From UBA1161 sp002311745 (GTDB lineage: Bacteria > Planctomycetota > Phycisphaerae > Tepidisphaerales > Tepidisphaeraceae): 64,000 nt of DNA. The stretch spans positions 1-64,000 of the forward strand of contig JBEKAB010000002.1 of NCBI GenBank assembly GCA_050018415.1, in the 5' to 3' direction. Below are positions 23,919 to 32,081 of the stretch, piece by piece. How positions within the stretch are numbered: the first letter of the stretch is position 1; every line of letters starts with the position of its first letter. The position numbers were made by a program, and so were the translations under genes. The notes below the pieces were generated by a model. It did not search any database and was not told where the DNA came from. It was given only the letters and a program-made list of their open reading frames with translations.

Positions 23919-26439
23919 GCCGGCAAGTTGGCTTGCAGGCGCATCGCGGCGGAGACCGGCGGTCGCGGCGGCGGGGTTGCTGGCCGGCGGAATCGCACTG
24001 TGCCAATTTCTTCCCTGCTGGCCGTGGGTTTGGCTGATCGCGGCCGCGGCGCTGTTGCTGGCCGCCTCTCTGCTTCGCCGCCGAAATGCCCCGGCCAATG
24101 CGGCGCTCTTGGCCGCGATGATCGCGATCGGTCTTTTGGCCGCCCAGATTGAACGATTTCAATTTCCCGGCGATCACATCGCGCTGTACACGGATTTGGG
24201 CGAGCGATTCGCGCAGGTGGAATTGTCGATTGACGAGCCGCCGCGGCTGGAGATCGAGCGGGTCGCGGAGGTGCGCGGGCTTCCGCCCAAACAAACGGCC
24301 CGCGCCAAGGTGCTGGCCGTCCGCGGCAAATCCGGCTGGCGGGGAGCATCGGGAACGATTCTTTTGACGGTGGATCAGTTCAATCCGCGCTTGCTGGCCG
24401 GGCAGAGAGTGCGCGTGACGGGGATGCTGCAGCGCCCGATGTCCCCGACCAATGCCGGGGAGTTCGATCACTCGGCCTGGTGCCGTGCTCAGCGCATCCT
24501 GGCCACCGTGCGCGTCGGCCATGCCGACGGCGTGGAAATCCTGGATGATCGCGGACGCGGGATTCTGCTGTGGCTTCGCGAAAAGACGCGGAACTTGCTG
24601 GCGATGGGATTCACTTTGGACCGCTCGGGCGATCACGCGCTGCTGCGGGCGTTTGTCCTGGGCGATCCGGATCCGCAAATGGCGGACGTGGAGCGCACGT
24701 TCGTCCGTACGGGGATGGTGCATTACCTGAGCGTCAGCGGACTGCACGTGGCGCTGATCGGGGCGATGGTGGTGTTCGCGTGCCGACTGATGCGCATGCG
24801 CCCGCGGATTTCGCTGGCCGCGGGATTGGCGGTGGTGCTGCTGTACGGCCTGGTGGCATTGCCGACCTGGCCCGGCTGGCGATCCATATTGATGTGCGCA
24901 GCGGCCGTGGCGGCCCTGTGGAATCGCCGCCAGCCCGATAGCCTGCAACTTTTCGCCGTTGCCATCGCGGCGATTTTGCTCATCCATCCGGCGGACCTGC
25001 ACAACGGCGGGTTTCAGATCAGCTTCGCGGCCGTGCTGGGACTGCTGCTCTTCGGCAACCTTGCCCCCCAGAGCTTTTGGACGTGGTGGCAGGGGCCCGA
25101 TGCCGTGACGCTGCAAAGCGCACGCTCGCGGTCCTGGCTGTGGCGCCGGGTCGTCTCGATTCTCACGGCCGGCCTGATCGCCTGGCTCATGACCATGCCC
25201 TTGGTGATCTATCACTACGGTCAGCTCAGCGCCTGGTCGGTGCCGGCCAGCCTGATCCTATTGCCGATGACGATTCTGGCCCTGACGGCGGGCGTGCTCA
25301 AAATCCTGTTGACCCTTTGCTGGCCCAGCGCGGCACATTTTTGGGCGATCCTCTGCACGGCGCCGATTTTGGCGATGCGACAAATCGTCGAATGGCTGGA
25401 GAAGGTGCCTGGTGCGGCGATTCCCACGGCCATCGCACCGGTTTGGATGCTGGTCGTTTATTACGCCGTGATCGCGCTGGCGTTGGTGCGTTGGGCGCGG
25501 CCGGCGCTGTCGTGGGTCGGGCGGCTGGCGCCGGTGGCGGCCGGGGTTGGACTGCTCCTGTGGCCGCTGCTGGCCGGAGGGCGATTGGCCACGCATGCCC
25601 CGATGGGAGGGATTCAGATTACGCTGCTGAGCGTCGGGCCTGGGCAGTGCGCCATCGTCCGGGGGCCGTCCAACCATGCGACGCTGATCGACGCCGGATC
25701 GTTCACCGTCTCGGATGTGGGCCGGCGATTGATCACACCCTATCTGCGGTTTGAAGGGTGCACGAAAATCGATCGGATCATTTTGAGTCATGGGGATTAC
25801 GATCACATCAGCGCCGCGGCGGAAATGTTTGAGACTTACGGCCGGCCGCCGGTATTCATGAGCCCGCATTTTGCGCCACACGCGGTGGGCAACCCGCCGG
25901 CTGAGGAACTGCTGGAAACGGTCGGCGGGGCCGCGTCGATCATCCGCCAAGGCGACCGCCTCGACCTGGGGGAGGGCATGACGATCGACGTTCTGTGGCC
26001 GCCGGCGCAGTGCGACATGAATTCCAACAATTGCGGACTCGTGCTGGCGCTGAACTTTGCCGGGCGAAGAGTCATTTTCACCGCGGACATCCAGGAACCG
26101 GCCGAGCGCGGGCTGCTGGATAACGCGGCATCGCTACCAGCGGATGTGTTGATCGCCCCGCATCACGGCAGCGTGGAGGCGACCAGCGGCGAATTTCTTC
26201 AGGCCGTGCGGCCGAAAATCATCCTGGCGTCGAGCGATCGCCAGCTCACCCACAAGCAAAAGACGTTCGATGCGCTGGCGTCGGGATATCGAGAGTATCG
26301 CACCGGCCGCTACGGTCAGCTCACGTTGAGCATCGGCGCCGATGGCCGGATGGACGTCGACACGTTCGTGCCGGACCAAGGCGATGCTGGGGCAAAAAGT
26401 CCCGAACCGGCCGGCGCCTTGGGCTTGCTTCACCGGTAG
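23902..26439 (+). CDS. comEC: ComEC/Rec2 DNA-uptake channel
   Basis: An 845-residue inner-membrane protein. An N-terminal membrane pair and OB-like domain (about 60-200) lead into the competence domain with the signature HYLSVSGLHVALIGAMV (about 274-290) and multiple helices. A C-terminal metallo-beta-lactamase-like domain carries LSHGDYDHISA and PHHGSVEA, the metal-binding motifs of the nuclease-like module. ComEC carries single-stranded DNA into the cytoplasm during natural transformation. No other competence genes are here. The start is GTG 23902 or ATG 23908, both close to a GGAGG site. Confidence 0.92.
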   Translation: MRMGNEPASWLAGASRRRPAVAAAGLLAGGIALCQFLPCWPWVWLIAAAALLLAASLLRRRNAPANAALLAAMIAIGLLAAQIERFQFPGDHIALYTDLGERFAQVELSIDEPPRLEIERVAEVRGLPPKQTARAKVLAVRGKSGWRGASGTILLTVDQFNPRLLAGQRVRVTGMLQRPMSPTNAGEFDHSAWCRAQRILATVRVGHADGVEILDDRGRGILLWLREKTRNLLAMGFTLDRSGDHALLRAFVLGDPDPQMADVERTFVRTGMVHYLSVSGLHVALIGAMVVFACRLMRMRPRISLAAGLAVVLLYGLVALPTWPGWRSILMCAAAVAALWNRRQPDSLQLFAVAIAAILLIHPADLHNGGFQISFAAVLGLLLFGNLAPQSFWTWWQGPDAVTLQSARSRSWLWRRVVSILTAGLIAWLMTMPLVIYHYGQLSAWSVPASLILLPMTILALTAGVLKILLTLCWPSAAHFWAILCTAPILAMRQIVEWLEKVPGAAIPTAIAPVWMLVVYYAVIALALVRWARPALSWVGRLAPVAAGVGLLLWPLLAGGRLATHAPMGGIQITLLSVGPGQCAIVRGPSNHATLIDAGSFTVSDVGRRLITPYLRFEGCTKIDRIILSHGDYDHISAAAEMFETYGRPPVFMSPHFAPHAVGNPPAEELLETVGGAASIIRQGDRLDLGEGMTIDVLWPPAQCDMNSNNCGLVLALNFAGRRVIFTADIQEPAERGLLDNAASLPADVLIAPHHGSVEATSGEFLQAVRPKIILASSDRQLTHKQKTFDALASGYREYRTGRYGQLTLSIGADGRMDVDTFVPDQGDAGAKSPEPAGALGLLHR

Positions 26440-26462
26440 CGCGGCCGTATTTTCGTTCGATT

Positions 26463-27572
26463 ATGGCTGAGAAAATTCCCTTATCGCGCGTGTATCAATC
26501 CGAAACCATTGACCGCCGCATCCTCGAAGTGGTCAAGGGGGGCAACTACATCCTGGGCCCGGAATGCAAGGCGTTTGAGAAGGAGTTGGCCGAATTTTTC
26601 GGCGTGCAACACGCCGTGCTGTCAAGCTCGTGGACGGCGGCGGTGCATCTGCTGCATTTGGCGCAGGGGCTGAAAACCGGCGACGAGATTCTCGTGCCCA
26701 GTCTCACCGCGTTTCCCACCATCGAGCCGATGATTCACGCCGGGGGCAAACCGGTGTTTTGCGACATCGACGATACCTACACCATCGATCCGGCCGATGC
26801 CCGCAGGAAAATCACCGGCCGAACGGTCGGCATTCTTCCCGTGCACCTGTACGGCCGGCCGGCGGACATCGACGCCTTGCAGCAGCTCGCCCGCGAGCAC
26901 GGGCTGTGGCTGATCGAGGATTGCGCCCAGGCGCACGGCGCCAAGTGGAAAGGCAAACGCGCCGGTAGCTACGGCGATCACGCCGCCATCTCCTTCTACC
27001 CATCGAAAAATCTCACCGTCTACGGCGACGGCGGGGCGGTGCTGACCAACGACGCGGCGATCGCCCAGAAAATCAGCATGCTGCGCAACCACGGGCGCAA
27101 GGACAAATACCTGCACGAAAAGGTCGGGTTCAACCTGCGTTTCAACGAGATTCAGGCGGCGGTGGGGCGCGAGCAGCTCAAGATGCTGGACGAGCTGAAC
27201 TCCGGGCGGCGCCGCGCGGCCGAGTGGTACCGGCGCGAACTGGCGGGCGTCAAAGGCGTGGCCCTGCCGCCGACGGATACGCCCGGCAAGACGGAATCGG
27301 TTTACCACATGTTCGTCATCCGCCTGGACAATCACGATCGGCGTGAATCGCTGGCGCGGTACCTGAAGGAAAAAGCCATCGACACGGGCGTGCACTATCC
27401 GGTGCCCAACCACCTGCAGCCGGCGATGGAGGAGCTGTACGGCAAGCTCCCGCCGTTGCCGCGAACCGAGGATTACGTCAAGCGCATCTTGAGCCTGCCG
27501 ATGTTCCCGGCGCTGCGGGAGGACCAGGTCAAGACGGTGGCGGACGCGATCAAGCAGTTTCTGCGATCGTGA
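26463..27572 (+). CDS. DegT/DnrJ/EryC1/StrS family sugar aminotransferase (second copy)
   Basis: A 369-residue PLP enzyme clearly of the same family as the protein at 1014-2114 but not a recent duplicate. Motifs: SSSWTAAVHLLHLA near 57-70 for phosphate binding, the Asp motif LIEDCAQAHGAKW and the PLP lysine in SFYPSKNLTVYGDGGAV. It heads a run of envelope-polysaccharide-type genes (TVP38-like protein, GT2 transferase, EEP hydrolase) on the same strand. The substrate is not identifiable. Confidence 0.9.
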   Translation: MAEKIPLSRVYQSETIDRRILEVVKGGNYILGPECKAFEKELAEFFGVQHAVLSSSWTAAVHLLHLAQGLKTGDEILVPSLTAFPTIEPMIHAGGKPVFCDIDDTYTIDPADARRKITGRTVGILPVHLYGRPADIDALQQLAREHGLWLIEDCAQAHGAKWKGKRAGSYGDHAAISFYPSKNLTVYGDGGAVLTNDAAIAQKISMLRNHGRKDKYLHEKVGFNLRFNEIQAAVGREQLKMLDELNSGRRRAAEWYRRELAGVKGVALPPTDTPGKTESVYHMFVIRLDNHDRRESLARYLKEKAIDTGVHYPVPNHLQPAMEELYGKLPPLPRTEDYVKRILSLPMFPALREDQVKTVADAIKQFLRS

Positions 27573-27614
27573 ACGGCCGCGCCTGGCAGGCTGCTACGGA
27601 AAAAGAATGCGGAC

Positions 27615-28376
27615 ATGATCAACGACGTTCCAGGCCAGGCTTTACAAGGGGAGTTGCCGGACGCGGCCGATCGCGTCGGGGGATTGCGTCGCGTGGCGGC
27701 GTTGTGCGTCGTGCTGATCGGCGCGATGGTCCTGGCGTATTGCGTGCCCATTCGTCACTGGCTGACGGACTCCCGGCGGGTGGGGGAGGCGCTGTCGTCG
27801 GTGGGGATATGGACGTATCCAACGTGCGTCGTCGCGGTGGCCGCGCTGGTGGCGTGTGGAGTGCCGCGGCTGCTGTTGTGCGGCGTGGCCGGCATGATCC
27901 TGGGATTCTGGCGGGGCCTTACCGTCGTTCAACTGGGGACTCTGCTGGGGTACTACGGCGTTTTCCTTTTCATCCGCTGGGGCGGGCGCGACTGGGCGCT
28001 GCGTCGCTGGCCCGCCCTGCAGAAATGGGCGGATCTGGTTCACGACCACGGCCTCATGGGGGTGATCCTTCTGCGCCAGCTTCCGATTCACGGCACTTTC
28101 ATCAACTTGGGCCTGGGCCTGTCGCGCGTGAAACATCGGCACTTCCTGATCGGCACGTTGATCGGCTCGCTGCCCGAGGCGATTCCCGCGACGTTGGCCG
28201 GCGCCGGGCTGGTCAAGGCTTCCATGAAAGCCACCGCGGGTTACCTCGGCATCGCCGCGGCGGCGCTGGCGGTGATCTGGATTGGCTGCGGCTACCTGAT
28301 GCGGGCGATGCACCATAGCCGCTCGGGCTCGGCCCTGTTGGTTGAGGCCGCGAGCCTGAAAGGAGTCGGCGACTGA
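27615..28376 (+). CDS. TVP38/TMEM64 (VTT/DedA-like) membrane protein
   Basis: A 253-residue inner-membrane protein with about five helices. The VTT-domain hallmarks are visible: a glycine-rich entrance near VACGVPRLLLCGVAGMILGFWRG, an F/Y-rich helix and LLRQLPIHGTFINLGLGLSRVKHRHFLIGTLIGSLPEA, the re-entrant loop region typical of the family. VTT proteins scramble or flip lipids such as phosphatidylethanolamine and undecaprenyl phosphate. Its stop overlaps the start of the next gene (TGATG), so it is translationally coupled with the GT2 transferase. Confidence 0.8.
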   Translation: MINDVPGQALQGELPDAADRVGGLRRVAALCVVLIGAMVLAYCVPIRHWLTDSRRVGEALSSVGIWTYPTCVVAVAALVACGVPRLLLCGVAGMILGFWRGLTVVQLGTLLGYYGVFLFIRWGGRDWALRRWPALQKWADLVHDHGLMGVILLRQLPIHGTFINLGLGLSRVKHRHFLIGTLIGSLPEAIPATLAGAGLVKASMKATAGYLGIAAAALAVIWIGCGYLMRAMHHSRSGSALLVEAASLKGVGD

Positions 28377-29137
28377 TGCCCCAGCCGCTGCTGTCCATCT
28401 GCGTCCCGGTCTACAACGAGCGGGACAACCTGCCGCTGCTTTACGACGCGATCGTGAAGGTGGTCGATCCGGCCGGAATTTCCGCGGAGTTGATCCTGGT
28501 GGACGACGGCAGCGGCGACGGGAGCTGGGCGGCGATCCAGGCCCTGGTGGCCAAGGACCCGCGCGTGCGCGGGCTGCGCTTCCGCAAAAATTGCGGCGAG
28601 ACCGCCGCCAGCGACGCGGGCCTGCGGGCCGCACGCGGGCAGTACGTCATGACCATGGATGCCGACTTGCAGAACGATCCCAAGGACATCCCCCAATTCA
28701 TGGAAGCGCTTGCCGAGGGGCACGATTGCGTCTGCGGCACGCGCGTCACCAGCCGCGGCCAAGGCGACAATTTTTTGCGCATCGCCTCCAGCCGCATCGC
28801 CAATTGGGTGCGCAACAAGCTCTCGGACGAGCACATCTCCGATGCCGGTTGCACGTACCGGGCGTTTCGCCGCCAGTGCGTGGACAAGCTCAAGCTGTAC
28901 CGCGGCCTGCATCGCTTCATCCCGACGCTTCTGAAAATGGAGGGATTCACGGTCGTGGAGATTCCCGTCAGCCACAATCCGCGCCTGCACGGGCAAAGCA
29001 AATACGGGGTTTGGAATCGGCTGTTCAAAAGTTTCCGGGACCTGCTGGCGATCCGGTGGATGAAGAGCCGGCTGCTCGGTTACGAAGTGGCGGAAGAATT
29101 GGACCGAACGCGAGAACTCACCACGGTGCAATCATGA
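28376..29137 (+). CDS. GT2 glycosyltransferase, dolichyl/polyprenyl-phosphate mannosyltransferase-like
   Basis: A 253-residue family 2 transferase. The nucleotide-sugar-binding start SICVPVYNERDNLPLLYDAI, the aspartates in ILVDDGSGDGS, the DXD-type TMDADLQNDP and the acceptor loop CTYRAFRR match the DPM1/GtrB group, which loads a sugar onto a polyprenyl phosphate. There are no C-terminal membrane helices, so it would act peripherally. It is overlapped at both ends by its neighbours, indicating an operon with the lipid-transport-like protein upstream. Confidence 0.88.
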   Translation: MPQPLLSICVPVYNERDNLPLLYDAIVKVVDPAGISAELILVDDGSGDGSWAAIQALVAKDPRVRGLRFRKNCGETAASDAGLRAARGQYVMTMDADLQNDPKDIPQFMEALAEGHDCVCGTRVTSRGQGDNFLRIASSRIANWVRNKLSDEHISDAGCTYRAFRRQCVDKLKLYRGLHRFIPTLLKMEGFTVVEIPVSHNPRLHGQSKYGVWNRLFKSFRDLLAIRWMKSRLLGYEVAEELDRTRELTTVQS

Positions 29138-29940
29138 ACGGATCAAGCCGTTTCCCGGCGGGACGTGTTGCATTGCTGTTATTGATCGTCGTTGCGGTGT
29201 TCATCGGGCAGGGAAACCAGAAAATTCCCACCGGCCCCGCCGCGGGCGATTTGCTGGCCGGGCCGCCGGCTTCCCGCCCCTCGGGAAATCTTCTCCGCGT
29301 GGCGACGTTCAACATCGACGGCGGCGTCGGCAAGGCCGACGGCCGCCTCGACCTGGACCGCACCGCGGCGGCCATCCGCGGCTACGACCTGGTCGGCTTG
29401 GAGGAAGTGCACAGCAACGATCAAATCCAGACGCTGAGCCAGAAGTTGGCCATGCCGGGGCTGTTTGCCCCGGTCGAGCGCCAGTGGTGGCATGAATCCT
29501 TCGGCAACGGCGTTCTCACCAGCCTGGACCTGGACCATTGGCAGCGCATCCCGCTGTCGAATTCCAACGCCGACTCCAATCGCAACCTGCTGCTGCTTCG
29601 CCTGCAATTTGCCGGCAAGCCGCTCAACGTGATCATCACGCACCTGGAGCGCCACGTCGACCGCCAGACGGAGCTGCGCTCGGTCGTTTCGTTGTTTGAA
29701 TCGCTGCAGGAGCCGGCCATTCTGATGGGCGATCTGAACTGCGGCAAAGACGAGGCGCAGATCGCGACGTTGCGGAATACCCCCGGCGTCACGGATGCCA
29801 TCGGGAAAGCCCTGAACGACAAGACCCCCGACAGCGTCGATTGGATTTTCGCCCGCGGTCTGGGCGTGGTCCGCAGCGGCTTTATCGACAACGGCGCCAG
29901 CGACCATCCCGTCGCCTGGGCGGAATTGTCCGTGCCCTAG
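29134..29940 (+). CDS. Secreted endonuclease/exonuclease/phosphatase-family hydrolase
   Basis: A 268-residue protein with an N-terminal signal or anchor (about residues 10-28) and a complete EEP fold. Motifs: VATFNIDGG (Asn), GLEEVHS (catalytic Glu), THLERHVD, MGDLNCG and the terminal SDHP. The fold covers DNases, sphingomyelinases and inositol-phosphate phosphatases; the substrate is not predictable, but the location after a lipid-linked sugar transferase favours a lipid or phosphodiester target in the periplasm. The start ATGA overlaps the previous stop. Confidence 0.82.
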   Translation: MNGSSRFPAGRVALLLLIVVAVFIGQGNQKIPTGPAAGDLLAGPPASRPSGNLLRVATFNIDGGVGKADGRLDLDRTAAAIRGYDLVGLEEVHSNDQIQTLSQKLAMPGLFAPVERQWWHESFGNGVLTSLDLDHWQRIPLSNSNADSNRNLLLLRLQFAGKPLNVIITHLERHVDRQTELRSVVSLFESLQEPAILMGDLNCGKDEAQIATLRNTPGVTDAIGKALNDKTPDSVDWIFARGLGVVRSGFIDNGASDHPVAWAELSVP

Positions 29941-29960
29941 TGCGATTACCTTCGGGGCGC

Positions 29961-30075
29961 AAAATGCAACCGCAGAGACGCTGAGACGCAGAGACAGCCG
30001 CAGAGAAAAAATCTATTTTTGTTTTTCTTCTCTGTGGCCCTCTCAGCGTCTCAGCGTCTCTGCGGTTGCATTTTT
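29961..30075. repeat. Long inverted repeat (about 47-base arms)
   Basis: The left arm AAAATGCAACCGCAGAGACG continues through CTGAGACGC, AGAGACAGCCGCAGAGAA; the right arm is its near-perfect reverse complement, separated by a T/A-rich loop of about 20 bases. The first 29 bases of each arm pair perfectly. It lies between two convergent genes and would form a very stable hairpin in both RNAs, so it may end both transcripts. The GCAGAGACGC-style unit looks like a dispersed repeat. Confidence 0.85.
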
Positions 30076-30094
30076 CCGGCGCGAAGAGCCGCGC

Positions 30095-30655
30095 TCAATA
30101 CCACACGTTCAGGACTAGCGCCAGGTCTTTGACCTTGCCTTCGAAGATGCCGATCGTGCTGGTGACGAACTTGACCTCGATGTCCGGATGGCTGTCCAGC
30201 CATTCGTTAATGTTGTTGTCCAGGTATTCCACGCCCTGATCGCTTAGCCGGCCGTGGAAAGTGCGCACGCGAACGGCGCCGGTGCCGCCGAAGTGCGGCG
30301 TCCGCTTCCAGGTATGCGTGGGCTTGGCGGCGTCGCTGATGCCGAAGGCGCGGATCTTGCTCGGCGCGGCGGCGCCCGGGTGATCGCCGGTCAACTCGAG
30401 CGGTTGGTCGCCGGCCTTGACGGGCCTAGCGCCGGGCGGCGATAGCGGCGCGGCCGCGGCGCCGGGTGCAACCGGACTGGGACGCGGTGGTACGGTAGCG
30501 CCCGGATTCATGGACATCATGACGGGAGTCCGGACGACGGCAGCGGGCTGTAGAGTCGGCGCCGCGGTCGATGGCGGACGAGAAATTGGGACTGCGGACG
30601 CCGGTTGATGTGGCTGCGCGCCCTGTGGCCCCGTGCCCGATGGCGATTGGCTCAT
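30095..30655 (-). CDS. Unknown protein: proline-rich N-terminus plus small C-terminal domain
   Basis: A 186-residue protein starting at ATG 30655, which follows an excellent GAGGAGG site; the longer open frame upstream is spurious. Residues 1 to about 100 are rich in Pro, Ala, Ser and Thr and probably disordered. The last ~60 residues look folded, with alternating charged and hydrophobic strands and a helix (VRVRTFHGRLSDQGVEYLDN, then IEVKFVTSTIGIFEGKVKD). No membrane segment or signal is present. I cannot assign a function; the C-terminal part may be a conserved lineage-specific domain. Confidence 0.7.
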   Translation of the reverse strand: MSQSPSGTGPQGAQPHQPASAVPISRPPSTAAPTLQPAAVVRTPVMMSMNPGATVPPRPSPVAPGAAAAPLSPPGARPVKAGDQPLELTGDHPGAAAPSKIRAFGISDAAKPTHTWKRTPHFGGTGAVRVRTFHGRLSDQGVEYLDNNINEWLDSHPDIEVKFVTSTIGIFEGKVKDLALVLNVWY

Positions 30656-30805
30656 GACTGCCTCCTCAGTTGTACACGTGCCCTTAGAAGTGTGAACAAA
30701 TCTTAACACATGCCGGGGCAATGTGAAAGCGGCCGGCATGAAGGATCGGCTGGTTATCGCCGGGGGGTATCGCAGCCCGCGGCGGTGTCTTAAACTTGCC
30801 CGGCC

Positions 30806-31603
30806 ATGTCTGTGGACTTTGCGGAATATGACGCCGTGTTGCTGGACTTGGACGGCACGGTGTATCACGAGGACCATCCTCTGCCGGGAGCGGTGCAGCT
30901 CATTGCTCGCCTGCAGCACGAGGGCCGCAAGTTCGCCTGTCTATCCAACAGCACCACCAGCCCGGCTCGGGTTCTGGGGCGTCTGCGGTCGATGGGGATC
31001 GACATGGACGGCGACCGCATCTATACGGCCGGCGCCGCCGCGGTGGATTACGTTTTGGACCGTTTCTGCCAACCGGGCCGGCGCCCGCGCGTGTACAACC
31101 TGGCCACGCAGGGCGTGCAGGAACTGCTGCAAGGCCGTGCCGATGGTGTGGGCGGCGACGAGCCAAGCTGCGACGCCGTGATCATCGGCGCTCCCGCCAA
31201 TCGCTATGCCACGGCGGACCGCCAGCGCACGGCCCTGGTTCTGTTGCGGGGCGGCGCCGCCGCCGTCGGCATCTGCGCCGACCGGGTCTACCCCAGTCCC
31301 CGCGGATTGGAATTCGGCAGCGGGGCGCTGTCCCTGATGCTCGGCTATGCCGCGGGCGTGGAGCCGATCTTCTGCGGCAAGCCGCAGAGGATTTTCTTCG
31401 ACGAGCTTTGCCGCCGGCTGGGAGTCAGCCCGCAGCGCTGCATTCTCATCGGCGACAACCTGGAAGCGGACGTGGCCGGCGCCAAGGGCGTAGGCATGCG
31501 GACGATTCTGACCCTAAGCGGCGTCACCCGCCGGGAGGAACTGGTCGATCTTCCGCCCGACCAACAGCCCGATTACATCATCACGGATTTGCGCCAGTTG
31601 TGA
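30806..31603 (+). CDS. HAD-superfamily hydrolase, subfamily IIA (NagD-like)
   Basis: A 265-residue phosphatase. The nucleophile motif is LLDLDGTVY (first Asp attacks the phosphate), motif II is CLSNSTTSP, the lysine motif region is FCGKPQRIFF and the metal-binding motif is LIGDNLEADVAGAKGVGM. The cap between motifs II and III is the IIA type found in NagD, 4-nitrophenylphosphatase and pyridoxal phosphatase. The natural substrate is probably a small phosphorylated metabolite and cannot be specified. Confidence 0.88.
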   Translation: MSVDFAEYDAVLLDLDGTVYHEDHPLPGAVQLIARLQHEGRKFACLSNSTTSPARVLGRLRSMGIDMDGDRIYTAGAAAVDYVLDRFCQPGRRPRVYNLATQGVQELLQGRADGVGGDEPSCDAVIIGAPANRYATADRQRTALVLLRGGAAAVGICADRVYPSPRGLEFGSGALSLMLGYAAGVEPIFCGKPQRIFFDELCRRLGVSPQRCILIGDNLEADVAGAKGVGMRTILTLSGVTRREELVDLPPDQQPDYIITDLRQL

Positions 31604-31631
31604 GGCGGGGTCGCCGTTTTGGGGCATTAGG

Positions 31632-31949
31632 TTATTTGTTGTTGTCCAGGCCGCTGTAGTTGCGCAGAGCACTCTTGAGGACGATGATGCGCTGGCCGTC
31701 TTTGAGGATGATGTAGTAATCGGGGGTTTCGATGACCGTGGTGCCGGGGGCGCTGGGGAGGGTGGTGACGGCGGCCTGGCCTTGCAGGGCGCCGGCTACT
31801 TGAGTGGTGGCCTCGATGGCCTCGGTGGAGGCGATGGTGGCGGCTTGGGCGGCCTTGGCGGTGGCGATGGCCGTGCCGATTTCAGCGCACGATGCGGCGA
31901 TCAGCCCGCAGGCCGCGGCCGCCGTCAGAATCAGCCAAACTCGCAGCAT
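31632..31949 (-). CDS. Small putative lipoprotein
   Basis: A 105-residue protein with a bacterial lipoprotein signal (MLRVWLILTAAAACGLIAASC, lipidated cysteine at 21). The rest is an Ala/Thr-rich helix (about 22-60) followed by a small strand region (TVIETPDYYIILKDGQRIIVL). It converges on the HAD gene with a 28-base gap. The function is unknown. Confidence 0.65.
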   Translation of the reverse strand: MLRVWLILTAAAACGLIAASCAEIGTAIATAKAAQAATIASTEAIEATTQVAGALQGQAAVTTLPSAPGTTVIETPDYYIILKDGQRIIVLKSALRNYSGLDNNK

Positions 31950-32081
31950 GGATCAGACGCCCGTGGGCGGCAAAATCGCCGCCTATTGTGCCGGATCGAG
32001 GCGGGGGAAACAACCCAATTCTCCGCCCGGCCGCGGCCGCCTCAAGACACTCGTCAAATTCGTCCGATAAACAATCAATAG

